A stretch of DNA of 64,000 bases from Centroberyx gerrardi (taxonomy: Eukaryota; Chordata; Actinopteri; Beryciformes; Berycidae): contig NC_136004.1 in NCBI RefSeq assembly GCF_048128805.1, positions 18,226,185 through 18,290,184 on the forward strand, in the 5' to 3' direction. Both the position numbers and the translations under genes were made by a program. The notes below the pieces were generated by a model. The model saw only the letters and a list, made by a program, of their open reading frames with translations, was not told where the DNA came from and searched no databases. Within the stretch, counting starts at the first letter, position 1; each line of letters starts with the position of its first letter. This document shows positions 23,436 through 32,656 of this stretch, piece by piece.

Positions 23436-26400
23436 GCGTGTTTGTCTGTCTGTCTGTCTGCCTGTGAGTGAGAGAGAGATTGAGTATCTTGACTTTATGT
23501 CAGGAAGATAATTAATCTTCTCAAGTATAATATTGTAAAAAAAAAAAAGGTTTGAGTGCTCTGTTTGATTTTTTAATGAAAAATATACAGTGCAGAAGAT
23601 GAAAGTAATAAACAGAAGGTAAGTGGGATGTCCAAGGCACTCTTCTCTCCCCTATCTTGCCCATTATTCTCAACTTAACACTTCAATAAAGCAGAAATGC
23701 CACAAAAAGACTGGTTTTGGGCAATGGCGGCCATTGAACCACATCAGAATCTTTATCAGTTTATTATCCTAGCAAATGGAATCTAGGCGTATTAGCAGCA
23801 CAGTTACTACTACTACAAAGTCTCTCTGATGTACAGTGTCTATGCTACAGAATGACATCATCATCACTGTGTTCCCCAATGTGACAGCGGCTCTGTTCTG
23901 GGACGGATCCATCACCATGACCCGCGGGCTCCCACCCCTCTGGTAGGTGTGTCCGCTCAGCAGGGGGGCGTGTGCAGCCTGGAGTGGTCGCCAGGAGACG
24001 ACCACCTGGCCAGCGGCTCCACAGACGGCCTGCTCAGTATATGGGACAGTGACATCACAGGGGTCACAAGGTCACGTCAGCCAGTCAGCACAATGAAACA
24101 ACCCAGCGCTGTTAAGGTCAGTGTATCCTTCATGGGGGAACTTGATGTTAAAAGCTGATAGTCTGCATGTATGATTTTTTGTCCCTTACACAATGAAGGG
24201 GGTGGGGCGGGGAGTCAAAGGTCAAAAGTCAAAATTTAAAAACTGTGAAACTCTTGGCCGGTTTCGTTTTATTTAGGATAAATACATGTGTGCATGCTTG
24301 TGTATTCATTGTGTGTGTATTCATTGTGTGTGTGTGTGTGTGTGTAGGCGATGGGATGGTGCCCATGGCAGAGACAGCTGATCGCTACAGGAGGGGGGTG
24401 GAGAGATGGAGAGCTACGAATTTGGGATACACACTCTGGGTCTTGCATAGACTCTGTCCCCACAAACTCACAGGTGCTTTTGGCTTACATGAATTTACAA
24501 TGAACTCATTTCACTGTGTATGAATATTGATTGGATAGACTTTGCTTTTGCACTAATTAGGGTGTTGGGTTTGTTTGTAATGACTCCTAATGAACCCAGG
24601 GCCACATCCCTGACTTGTGTAATGACTCCAACTGCAGATCTGTTCCCTGCGGTGGGCGGAGAAGCAGCGAGCGCTGGTCACAGGTCACGGTCTCCCCCAT
24701 CACCACCTCACCTGCTGGGCCTGGGACTCCCCCTCCCTCAGCCCCACCTACCAGCTAGCAGGTCAGAGAAACCGAAACACAATTCACTCACACAGCCCTC
24801 AACACTTTCTTTGGAACACATTCATAACAGCCCAAATGACATGTTTATGGGTCACTCATGAAAGAAGCAGTATGTATACTTTATTACACATGTAGAGTAA
24901 TATTAATATAACAGGGTTAACGCGGGTAGAGCTGACTTTGAGAGTGCAAAAATACATGACAAGAGAAAACAATCTGTGTATCAACTTGATTGGTTTGGAC
25001 CGATCCCCCCTTAATCTCTCTGAACATGGGGTGTCATCTCTCACTTCAACTGTGAAGAACAGCAGGCCTCACAATCCAGAGACCCCCAAAATCACCCCTC
25101 AAAGATTAGGGCATAAAACAGGAATTTGGCAATCAAGGGGCAAACCATGATGTTTTTGCAGTAGAACATAACTTAAATAATAACAATATTACAAAAAAGT
25201 ATGAAAATATTCAGAAATTCCTAGTGCCAGAGGTCCCAAAAACATGTGTGACCATGTGGTTGATAAGTCAGCATGATAGGATGGTGTTTGAGAGGAATAG
25301 CGGGGTAATGATGAAGATAATGATTATATCAGTAAAGTAGAGGTTATGAAACAATATGTAAGGTCTTGAAAAGATTGTTCATATAAAATGTTGAAAAAAA
25401 TGATATAATTGAAATTAAAGCTTTACCATAAACAGACATCTCAGCCATAGGGTAGATTAGGTTGGTATTTGGGTTGCTAGTGATGAGAATTTAAAGGCAA
25501 GGCAAGGCAAGTTTATTTATATAGCACATTTCATACACAACGGCAATTCAAAGTGCTTTACATAAATAAAATAAAAATAAGGACATAGATAAAAAGACAG
25601 TGCAAGAAGATTAGAAAAGTGAAAAGTGCATTAAAATCACATAAAAGATAGAAATAAATAAATATTACAGTGCAGATGAGTGTTGCCCTAGATTTCTTAA
25701 AAAGCCCTGGCGAACAGAAAAGTTTTAAGCCCTGATTTAAAAGATGTTAGTAATGTTAGTTTGTTCCAGGCATGAGGAGCATAAAAACTAAAAGCTGCTT
25801 CTCCAAAAAAGTAAAATATTTTTTTCCATAGCTCTTTCCAGGGTGACTGTTTAAGGGTGTGACAGTTAATACCCCAGATCATTGTTGGGCTTCTGTTTTC
25901 TACTATTATATTTGGTAACCATTTTGTGCTGATTCATTCAGAGCACAGGCTTCCAGTCTATATGAAACTATGGCTTAAACACATCAAACGACCATCAGAA
26001 TCACCACATTTCATATGAGGTGTCACAGTTTCCTGAGGTATTATGAGTTGACAAGGCAGGAAAGACATAAGAGCTGCTCGTCAGAAACACGAATACAATC
26101 CAAAGATCAACTTCCTTCATGGCAATCCAAATTTTCTGTGTTTGTGCCATTCATGAGAAGACCGGTCTCCAGCAATGCTGGACAATCTTAGGCTCCTTGA
26201 TATTTTTTATATTTTTAAATACTTTTAGTTAAGCTTTCTATATTTCTTCATGTGTTATTGTTGAGTGATTGCGTGGCCTGTGTGAACTGAAATGCCATCT
26301 GCAATAGTGAGCATAATAATACAGGTCAGGCCAGTAGGAGTAGAGGTGCACCAATAGTAATCATCACTGCCCAATATGAAGGCAGGACTTATTTCTGGAC

Positions 26401-26582
26401 TCCAGGACACTTGATACAGAGGAGGAAACAAGGCATTTGAACATCACAGTAACCATGTTAACTAACCATGTTGTTGTTTTTCAGGTCATTCACATCGAGT
26501 CCTGCACTTGGCCTTGAGTCCTTGTGGCACTCGGATCGTCTCTGCAGGAGCAGACCAGTGCGTTCACATCTGGGCCATGTAG
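13491..26582 (+). CDS. cdc20b: Cdc20b (WD40 protein), 12 exons, 511 aa; host of mir-449
   Basis: Exons: 13491-13547, 13956-14015, 18783-19008, 19995-20107, 20805-20856, 21721-21840, 22852-23087, 23269-23363, 23888-24116, 24348-24473, 24638-24761, 26485-26582. All joins keep phase with GT-AG borders, giving 511 aa against about 519 in human. The start MEWKL equals the human start, and exon 2 WENMTRLL resembles WESIMRVL. Exon 3 has SSEVPVASTPL (human SAEVPVASSPI), and exon 4 GKPEAGNAPEQ recalls the GKPQNAPE motif of CDC20. WD repeats fill about residues 205-511 (NDYYTNLLD, ALGSSVYLW, HLSVVGALSW, GSTDGLLSIWD, MGWCPWQ). The protein ends HIWAM without the Ile-Arg tail APC/C coactivators use, as in human. 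Its own role is unclear; it is co-expressed with miR-449 in multiciliated cells. Exon 4 and the tiny exons 1, 2 and 5 are the least certain. Confidence 0.92.
14152..14240 (+). ncRNA. mir449: miR-34/449-family hairpin 1 (cdc20b intron 2)
   Basis: The 5' arm carries GGCAGTGTACCGCTGC (from 14166), with the family seed GGCAGTG at positions 2-8 of a product starting at 14165. The 3' arm (14203-14236: CAGCTGTCAGCTACACT and on) pairs with it, with a loop of about 15 bases. The seed octamer is doubled in tandem (14158-14165 and 14166-14173), so two processing registers are possible. This is the most diverged of the four copies. It lies just after exon 2 of cdc20b, where vertebrates keep the mir-449 cluster. 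Confidence 0.6.
14445..14526 (+). ncRNA. mir449: miR-34/449-family hairpin 2 (cdc20b intron 2)
   Basis: The 5' arm reads AGGCAGTGTAATGTTAGCTG from 14460, which keeps the seed and the TGTTAGCTG core of miR-449a/b. The 3' arm (about 14490-14510, GCCAGCTCACACTGC) pairs with it, leaving a bulge opposite AATGT. Terminal loop is about 8-10 bases. An open frame on the opposite strand across this region has no gene-like character. Confidence 0.75.
15172..15260 (+). ncRNA. mir449: miR-34/449-family hairpin 3 (cdc20b intron 2)
   Basis: The best stem of the four. The 5' arm AGGCAGTGTCTTGTTAGCTG starts at 15191. The flanks GGTTGGCTGGA (before) and TCCAGCTGTCC (after) pair, and GTTAGCTGG pairs with CCAGCTTAC around a loop of about 12 bases. 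The product looks intermediate between miR-34a (GTGTCTTAGCTGG) and miR-449a (GTGTATTGTTAGCTGG). Confidence 0.85.
15555..15640 (+). ncRNA. mir449: miR-34/449-family hairpin 4 (cdc20b intron 2)
   Basis: The 5' arm AGGCAGTGCGGTGTTAGCTG starts at 15567 and keeps the seed GGCAGTG; the base after it is C where other copies have T. The 3' arm CAGCAGCTACACATACTTCC (from 15610) pairs with TAGCTGGCTG and GGCAGTG. The loop is about 15 bases. Confidence 0.75.
15641..16228. other. cdc20b intron 2 between mir-449 and gpx8
   Basis: AT-rich, no gene. TTTATT at 15789-15794 reads AATAAA on the minus strand and could end the gpx8 transcript, about 435 bases after its stop codon. Confidence 0.4.
16229..18104 (-). 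CDS. gpx8: Glutathione peroxidase 8, 3 exons, 210 aa, nested in cdc20b intron 2
   Basis: Minus-strand exons: 18104-17898, 17737-17476, 16392-16229; 210 aa against 209 in human. GPX8 is a type II membrane protein of the endoplasmic reticulum linked to oxidative folding and calcium handling. Residues 1-17 are cytosolic, about 18-38 are the signal anchor (VLLSMTVGVGCLFLLQ), then the thioredoxin-fold GPx domain follows (FPCGQFG, about 107-113; WNFWKFLVNPEGKV near the end). The C-terminus RVEL is a KDEL-like retrieval signal (KEDL in human). At the peroxidatic position the family motif NVASDCQ reads NVASHSE: the codon is AGC, so Ser80 replaces Cys; the second Cys (109, FPC) is kept. Intron 2 uses a GC donor (ACAG, then GCAGGT), the only choice that keeps frame. 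Its antisense place inside cdc20b echoes the tight GPX8-CDC20B layout in human. Confidence 0.93.
16578..16794. mobile_element. 177-base insertion with 20-base direct repeats and a hairpin
   Basis: The 20-base word beginning AAATATTAATGTG occurs exactly at 16578-16597 and 16775-16794 and looks like a target-site duplication around 16598-16774. The insert starts with a perfect 13-base stem (TGAGCTTTCGGCC, 16610-16622, with GGCCGAAAGCTCA, 16634-16646) and an 11-base loop. CTAAATAGAACAG at the left border is repeated inverted at about 16692-16704. There is no poly-A end, so the mechanism is unclear. It sits in gpx8 intron 2, which also lies in cdc20b intron 2. Confidence 0.6.
18181..18782. other. 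cdc20b intron 2, upstream of gpx8
   Basis: AT-rich intron sequence with TATG/TGTA low-complexity stretches (18420-18500). The first 200 bases probably hold the gpx8 promoter; I see no TATA box or CpG-dense block. Confidence 0.35.
19110..19145. repeat. CA microsatellite
   Basis: Perfect (CA)n in cdc20b intron 3. Confidence 0.9.
19294..19391. repeat. Compound GT/GC microsatellite
   Basis: (GT)n, then imperfect TGCGTG units, then (GT)n again; nearly 100 bases in cdc20b intron 3. Predicted frames here are only repeat translations. Confidence 0.9.
19460..19840. repeat. Dispersed repeat with GTTACTAGTTAC motif
   Basis: The sequence around 19480-19540 (ATTACAGTTACTAGTTACCT, GTAATCCATTACTGATTAC) has the look of a very common fish dispersed repeat built on GTAAC/GTTAC words. 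A similar phrase, ATTCCGTTACTACT, recurs at about 19808-19821, marking the likely far end. Class unknown; intron 3 of cdc20b. Confidence 0.4.
20918..21011. repeat. CA / GA / GAAA compound microsatellite
   Basis: (CA)n running into (GA)n and then (GAAA)n in cdc20b intron 5, starting about 60 bases after the exon 5 donor. Confidence 0.9.
22005..22040. repeat. CA microsatellite
   Basis: (CA)n in cdc20b intron 6. Confidence 0.85.
23368..23450. repeat. GT microsatellite next to a splice donor
   Basis: (GT)n with TATG and CGTG interruptions begins only five bases after the GT of the cdc20b exon 8 donor (23364-23365), so many extra GT dinucleotides lie next to the true donor. Confidence 0.85.
24309..24347 (+). 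repeat. GT tract serving as the acceptor of cdc20b exon 10
   Basis: (TG)n ends directly in TGTAG, the acceptor of exon 10 (24348). The normal pyrimidine tract is missing and replaced by the TG repeat, an arrangement like the TG tract before CFTR exon 9 in human. Confidence 0.8.
25495..25960 (-). mobile_element. 5'-truncated LINE 3' end (minus strand)
   Basis: On the minus strand a frame at 25882-25697 reads FSFYAPHAWNKL and SFKSGLKTFLF, the typical C-terminus of fish non-LTR retrotransposon ORF2. It is followed by AAAGCACTTTGAATTG and a tail ending in repeated TTGCC units (GGCAAGGCAAGGCAAG on the plus strand, from about 25498). Only the last fraction of the element is present. It is in cdc20b intron 11; the clade cannot be fixed. 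Confidence 0.7.
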
Positions 26583-26694
26583 ACCTCACCATCATTACAC
26601 ATCATCACACAAGGCCTTGGTGATGGGGAATGCTGTCATCATCGGCTCAGACCCTCAGCTCGCTCCCCCCTTGATAATATTATTGTGCAGCGTA

Positions 26695-26840
26695 TGCACA
26701 TTTCCTGTCCCCTGCTTTCAGTCAACCACATAGTCAGTATACCAGAAAGGCAAACTGTTTCCGTCAAACCTGGTTAGTTTATGTAACACAGCTTTTCTTG
26801 CTTCAGATTCAATACAATATACCCTTTTCTCAATTTTAGT
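26695..26840 (+). repeat. Local duplication, copy A
   Basis: Shares GCACATTTCCTGTC, then TCAACCACATAGTCAGTATA, TTTTCTTGCTT and ATACAATATACC in the same order with 27788-27965. Same orientation, about 1.1 kb apart. Confidence 0.7.
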
Positions 26841-27639
26841 TTATGTTCCTTGAGAGATTTGTATGACAGAGATGCTTTACTGTTTGGTATAAGAGGTGAG
26901 ATAGAGGGAAAGATAGGACAAAGGATGGTTTTGCTTTAGCTTGCTGATCCACAGAAAGCTCCAGTCACTGATGTCACCATTTAACAGATTGTTTTCAGGG
27001 AGGTTGTGTTTGTCCTATGAGAACGTTTTAATGTGATTTCCCTGTATTTCTGAAGCTATCCATTGTGTCAAAACTCACTATCAAATCAAAGTCAAATGCT
27101 GCACACATTGGACTCATTTAAAAGGTTGTCTTCACATTGTATTTTGTACTTTATTATTATGTGTGTATGATTTATATAATTTGTAAAATTTGGTGATGAT
27201 ATTCTGTTTAAATGATGTTTTGTATTATGTGTGTTATCTTTTGTCCATTGCCTACACCTCATCATGAAGGTAACCTGGGATATGTGATATGCTTGAAGTC
27301 AAAGATAAAGTTGAGCTGGATTCTGAAATACTGCCCAGAATATTTAAGGCTGCCATAGGCAAGATAGAATATTTAGAATTGATTTAAAATGTTTACAATT
27401 CCTTCTCTCCCCTGCTCCATTAACAGCCACATCAAACAAATGAAGTGCATGTTGGTTACTTGACAAATAGAGAGGATGTCCCTTTCTGAGAGGCCTGTTA
27501 CAGAAAGTGTGGAAAGTGATGAGTGAAGTGGGGAAAATGCCTGGTATCTGTGTGGTGGCAGATCAGATTGTTCAAATAGTACTATAATGAGTAAGCATGT
27601 CCTCCCCCATGAATGATGCAGGCGCCAATCGGTAAAAAG

Positions 27640-27746
27640 TTGCATCATCAAAATCGGACCGGTGGTGTAGCAGTTAAGGCCTTTCACAGTTTGTAATTTT
27701 GACCTTTGTATGTAATCTATATATGTCTGTGTGTGTGTGTGTGCGT

Positions 27747-27786
<40 letters not shown>

Positions 27787-28480
27787 ATGCACATTTCCTG
27801 TCTGAGTCTGAGTCAACCACATAGTCAGTATACCAGTATGTCTATAACTGTTTCTGTCATGCAATACGTAATACAGTATCAGGGTTTTCTTGCTTTCGAA
27901 GGTAAAATAAAGCAAAAAGAAACTATTCAAATTCCATACAATATACCGTTTTTTCTATACAGTACACCCTCAGTATACCAAATCAATTTGTAAGGATAGT
28001 TGGATTTGTTTAGCAATTTTCATGTCAATCAGATTTATGGTGTAGGAGTTATGGCCTTTCAAAGTTTGAAATTTTGACCTTTAATTATAGTGTCCTCATA
28101 CAGGCCAATGGGTGTAATCTTTTAAACACTGACACTATCTTGAGAAAGGTCTAAATTTTAACATGCAAAGAGGATACATGTGTGCGGAACCCTGTCATTT
28201 CCTTTACCTTGATCTATTTATCAAAATCGGACCAGTGGTGTTCATGTTTGAGTTAAAGGTTTTCACCTTTAATTATAGCGCCCCCATCAGACCAGTCAGT
28301 GTATTTTTTAAATACTGGAACGGAGTGAAAAGATGCATCTTCACGCCAAGTTTTTTTTCCAAAATTAGACCAGTGCTATCTGACATATCACCTAAGATAT
28401 CACGGTTCACATGCAGACTACATGTGAACTACAGCCCGATTTGTCTCCTGATTTCATTATGTGGACCACAAAAATGGAAA
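27640..28480 (+). repeat. Dispersed repeat with recurring GGACC(G/A)GTGGTGTA phrases
   Basis: Phrases such as AAAATCGGACC, GGTGTAG, GTTATGGCCTTTCAAAG, TTTTGACCTTTAATTATAG and GCGCCCCCATCAGACCA recur at about 27645-27715, 28010-28115, 28215-28310 and 28360-28385. This style is common in fish intergenic repeats; class unknown. No coding sequence is credible in it. Confidence 0.5.
27788..27965 (+). repeat. Local duplication, copy B
   Basis: Diverged copy of 26695-26840, inserted in or next to the dispersed repeat; a GT tract directly precedes it. Confidence 0.7.
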
Positions 28481-28649
28481 TAGATTGGAAGAAAAAGAGT
28501 TGAAGCAGTGATAACGCTGCATTCTTTCCACCTGTTGTCCTCCAAAATGGGGGCGTGTCCCTCGTAATCATCGGTTACAATCCTCCAAACATCCTGTGAC
28601 AGTATTTTAGATTTGTCCCTGTTACGGAAACTTGCCATTAGAACCTGGA

Positions 28650-30017
28650 AAACAAAGATGGTTACGTCAGAATGCTCTTCACTGATTACAGTTCAGCCTT
28701 TAATCCAGTCCTCCCTCACAAACTCACATACAAACTGTACAACCTTGGCCTGAACCCCACACTCTGTGACTGGCTGTTGGATTTCCTCACTGGCAGAACG
28801 CAACCTGTCAGAATTGGAAATCTAACCTCAAACAGTGTGATGATGAACACTGGCACCCCACAAGGATGTGTCCTCAGCCCCATGCTCTACACACTATTCA
28901 CCTACGACTGTGTTTCGCCTCACACAAGGACAACACTATCCTGAAATTTGCTGACAACACCACAGTCATTGGTCTGATCACTGGGGGTGATGAAACGGCA
29001 TACAGGAGAGAGGTGGTAAGTCTGGTGACATGGTGTGACAACAACAACCTCTCTCTCAACACAGGTAAGACCAAGGAGATGATAATGGACATGAGGAAGG
29101 GGAGGACACCTCATCAACCACTGACAATCCATGGGTCTGAGGTGGAGAGGGCCAGCAGCTTTAAATTCCTGGGCGTCCACATCAGTGATGACCTCACCTG
29201 GACATGTAACATCACCCAGCTGGTCAAGAAAGCACAACAGCGGCTATACTTTTTAAGGAGACTGAGGAAATTCGGCATGTCACCGAGGATTCTAAGCAGC
29301 TTCTACAGTTGCATCACAGAAAGCGTCTTGTCCAGCTGCATCACTGCTTGGTACGGGAATAGCACCGCCATGGACCGCAAACGCCTGCAGAGAGTGGTAA
29401 AGACTGCTGAGAAGATCGTCAGGGCGCCCCTACCATCTCTGCAGGACATCTACCACCGGAGAGTCCATAGAAGAGCCTGCAGCATCATCAAAGACTCCAC
29501 CCGCCCCCAACACAGGTTTTTCACACTTATGCCGTCTGGCAGGAGGTACAGAAGTGTGAAATGCAGGACCACTAGACTGAGGAACAGCTTTTATCCTCAG
29601 GCCATCAGACTGATCAACAACATACACACACACACACACACATACACCATACATACACACACACATACACACACACACACACACACACATACACCATACA
29701 CACACACACACACACATACACACTCCACACTACGCACCCACAGACATTTACCCACTGTCTGCAGAATTTTTGCACAGACATTTTGCACAAACATTTGCAC
29801 AGGACTTTTGCACAGACATTTCGTCACTTAATATTACTCTGTATATTGTACATAGTGTTCTTTGGATATTTATTATTATTCTCTCTTATCTCTACTTTTT
29901 TTATACCTTGTGTTTCTTGATAAATGGCATTCAGAGTGGAAGGCAAAAGAAGAATTTCATTGTACAAGAAACTTGTTTTTAACTGTGCATATGACAATAA
30001 ACACTTTGACTTTGAAT
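28650..30017 (+). mobile_element. 5'-truncated L2-clade LINE
   Basis: From [15 protein letters not shown] (28658 on) through [19 protein letters not shown] to FPQAIRL-like NSFYPQAIRLI, the reading follows the second half of the L2 reverse transcriptase and its C-terminal domain. One shift of reading frame is needed near 28918, and the catalytic FADD motif reads FADN, so it is inactive. The CA-rich stretch 29620-29730 is an expansion at the end of the ORF. The 3' part ends GAATTTCATTGTAC, then AATAAACACTTTGACTTTGA, the usual L2 tail of fish. About 1.37 kb of an element of several kb. Confidence 0.9.
29618..29730. repeat. CA microsatellite inside the L2 copy
   Basis: Imperfect (CA)n with ATACACC interruptions between the L2 coding end and its 3' UTR. 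Confidence 0.85.
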
Positions 30018-32656
30018 GAACTCCTGTCCACCACCTGTCATTAGGGCCAATGCTCTTACCCATGGCACTTTTAATATTCAGTTAAAGTCTGAGGACATCA
30101 TTGATTGTGTTGTGACTGGAGCACATCCTCTCTTTCTCAAGCAAAAGTGGGTTTGTTGACAGTGAGCAGATTGGAGCCCAAATGCCTCTATGTGACTTGA
30201 AATAATTTACCAGTTAGGTAGTGAGACCACAGTTGAACATACAGAGCAAAACCCTCCTGCCTAGACTTCCTGAGATGCCTCGCTTGCTCGGCTTATGCAA
30301 GAACTTGACCACACGGTAGTCAAGTGATCATTTACTGGAAGAGCACCCCATATGGCGAAGTTTTCTGTTGAAAGAAAAGCAAGCCACAGTTTCCCCTTCT
30401 AATTTGATATTTCTCACGGGTAACATGCATAGAGAGATGATTCAGCATTGTGAGGTTTAGGCTTTGTCACCACAGTCATTTGACATTTGAAGACCACCCT
30501 GCTGCATTTGCTGCTGGTTGGGAGGCGAAGATGCATGTGCAGATTCAAACCATTCAAAACCACCCAAGATTAACACTGAAAGATCTGCTTAAGCCTTACT
30601 TTCTATTGGTGTTTGATGGCTGCCAGTCTTTTTTTGCAGTCCACAGTGTTGTCGTCATTTTAGGGTTTTCAGATTCTATCTGGATCCATTTTTTTCTGTC
30701 TATGGCAAAAATGAGCTCCTTCAGCAACTAAACTACCCCGGTTTCAAGTAAGCATTCAAAAAACAACCCGGAAGTGACTGATGCGTAGTTGTTTGCACTA
30801 TGTGAATATCACCTGTTGTTTCTGATATTAGTGGGTGCAAATTATTGGGTGAGTAAGTGCAGGTGAAATGTTAGAGTAGTGTAGGTGAAGCATAGGTGAG
30901 TGTATGTTTGATCGGTGTTGAGAGCAAGCGTGTGTGGGTGGTGGCGGTGCTTCTTGGGTGCCAGAACTTAGTGTTGAGCCTGCTGGAGGTGCCATGGGCC
31001 TAATACACTCACATAACAGGTTTCTACGTAAGCACTCACCCTAAATAACACAAGGGAATTAACATCAAATCTTCTATAGTTTCATATAATGCAAAATGTA
31101 AAATAATTAGTAATTGTTGAATTGGTTTTGTATTTATGTTTTTGTACTTAGAGTTACAGACTTTTCCTGCATTTCTAAAGCTACCAATTACACTACAAAC
31201 TTTATCAGGTAAAACCTAGAAATCATGCCAACAATGCAACAAACTCGGCACTTGCCATGGTCTGGTTCTTAAAATAGAGAAGAGGGTGGAGTTACTTTTG
31301 TATTGTATTTTTGCTCCTCTTATAAAAGCTCAACGCCTTCCTCTTGGTGTTGAATGAAGTGCTCAGGCAGTTCACACTTTGGTCTACAAAACTACTCAAA
31401 GCAATCTATGCCTTTTGTTCACTAAACACAAAACCCACAAAACTAATCAAACAATCCTTCAGGTATTTAATTGAGCAAAGGTTTAGTGATACTCGACCAC
31501 ATTGCAGTCATTTGCATTGGATAGTAAATGTGCATATAAGATTGCACTTCAGTAGTCTTAGTAGAAATGTTTTGGGGAAACAGAATACCTGCAAAGGAAT
31601 GAGAAGGAAATGTTTACAGGAGTAAGTTTCCATTGCAGAGAGAGCATTGTTATGAATGACGTCTGAAATACTGGCGTGAAGATTACTGGTCGAGAACACT
31701 CTGCAGCAGGTGAGCAAAGGACGAGGCCACTCCCATTTCCCCACCTCTTACATCACCCCATAGTGTTTGCCCATATAATCAAGCTCCCCATGCAGATGGG
31801 GAAGAAGAGGGATGCAGGTGAAGTCGTGGGCAGACGGGGGGGAACGGAAGATGGGTTAAATCACGAGAAAGAATTTTGAGTGCTCAAGAGGATTTGGGAC
31901 ATAGGAGAGGTCAGCTGTTTCAGGGGTGGAAAAGGGAATGAAAAAGCATCTCCTGCCTCCCAGACAGACTTGACATGGATTCTATGTTTGCCTGTGAGAC
32001 GCAGATTCTGCAGCAACTGGTTGTTCTGGGTAACTGCTGTCAAAAGATTCTGACACATATTCCACATAAGATTATTGCATTTAGACAATACCAGCACCAT
32101 GTAATACACAGTCCAATATCTGACAGATGATATAAAGCTATATCAATTACAATGGAAAGTTTAAATCTAAGTGTTGCAAATATTATTCAAGTGCTAGAAC
32201 TGTAGGCAATATCGTAGTCCAACTCCTGTAGAAACTTAATCAGAGATTGTTGCTCCAGTTTGTAAATGTGTTTGCGTGTGAAAGACTATTATGTCTTTTC
32301 CAAGGATCTGACAGAATTGGAAGAACAGGTTTCACAAGGATAAACACAATGCCACCTGCTGTAAGAGGCATGACTAGCATCTTGATAGCCAAAAGAAAGA
32401 TAGCCAAAGATGTAACACAACACTATGACTCAGCAGTGATTACTTGACCCATCCAAGTGATAACAATACCAAAGGGTGTTAGAGATACTGCCAGTCTCAG
32501 TCAAAATGAGGATGAGGTGCACAGCAGGGGAATCAGAGAGGAAATACAACTGGATTACAAGTATGAGTTGGGGGAAAAAATATATTATGCACTGTATTTA
32601 AGCTGTTTCTAACTCCTCCCCCCTTGTTGTTGTTGTTTCTGTATCCCCTGACTCAG
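30018..32656. other. Spacer before the lectin gene
   Basis: No gene is supported. A TATA-like TATAAAAG occurs at 31321-31328, but no signal-peptide exon with a phase-1 donor could be recognised after it. The missing first exon of the lectin gene should lie somewhere in this stretch or further left. Confidence 0.4.

Larger units (their letters stand above)
26583..28640. other. Region downstream of cdc20b, duplicated and repeat-derived
   Basis: No gene. The cdc20b 3' UTR starts here, but I find no clear AATAAA. The block 26695-26840 returns, diverged, at 27788-27965. A GT tract sits at 27725-27785. From about 27640 to 28480 a dispersed repeat with recurring phrases is present (see separate entries). 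Confidence 0.5.

Noticed and set aside
25697-25882. 61-codon minus-strand frame
   Set aside because: C-terminal remnant of a LINE ORF2, not a host gene.
31321-31450. TATAAAAG promoter and first exon of the lectin gene
   Set aside because: No signal peptide and no phase-1 donor follow within a credible distance.
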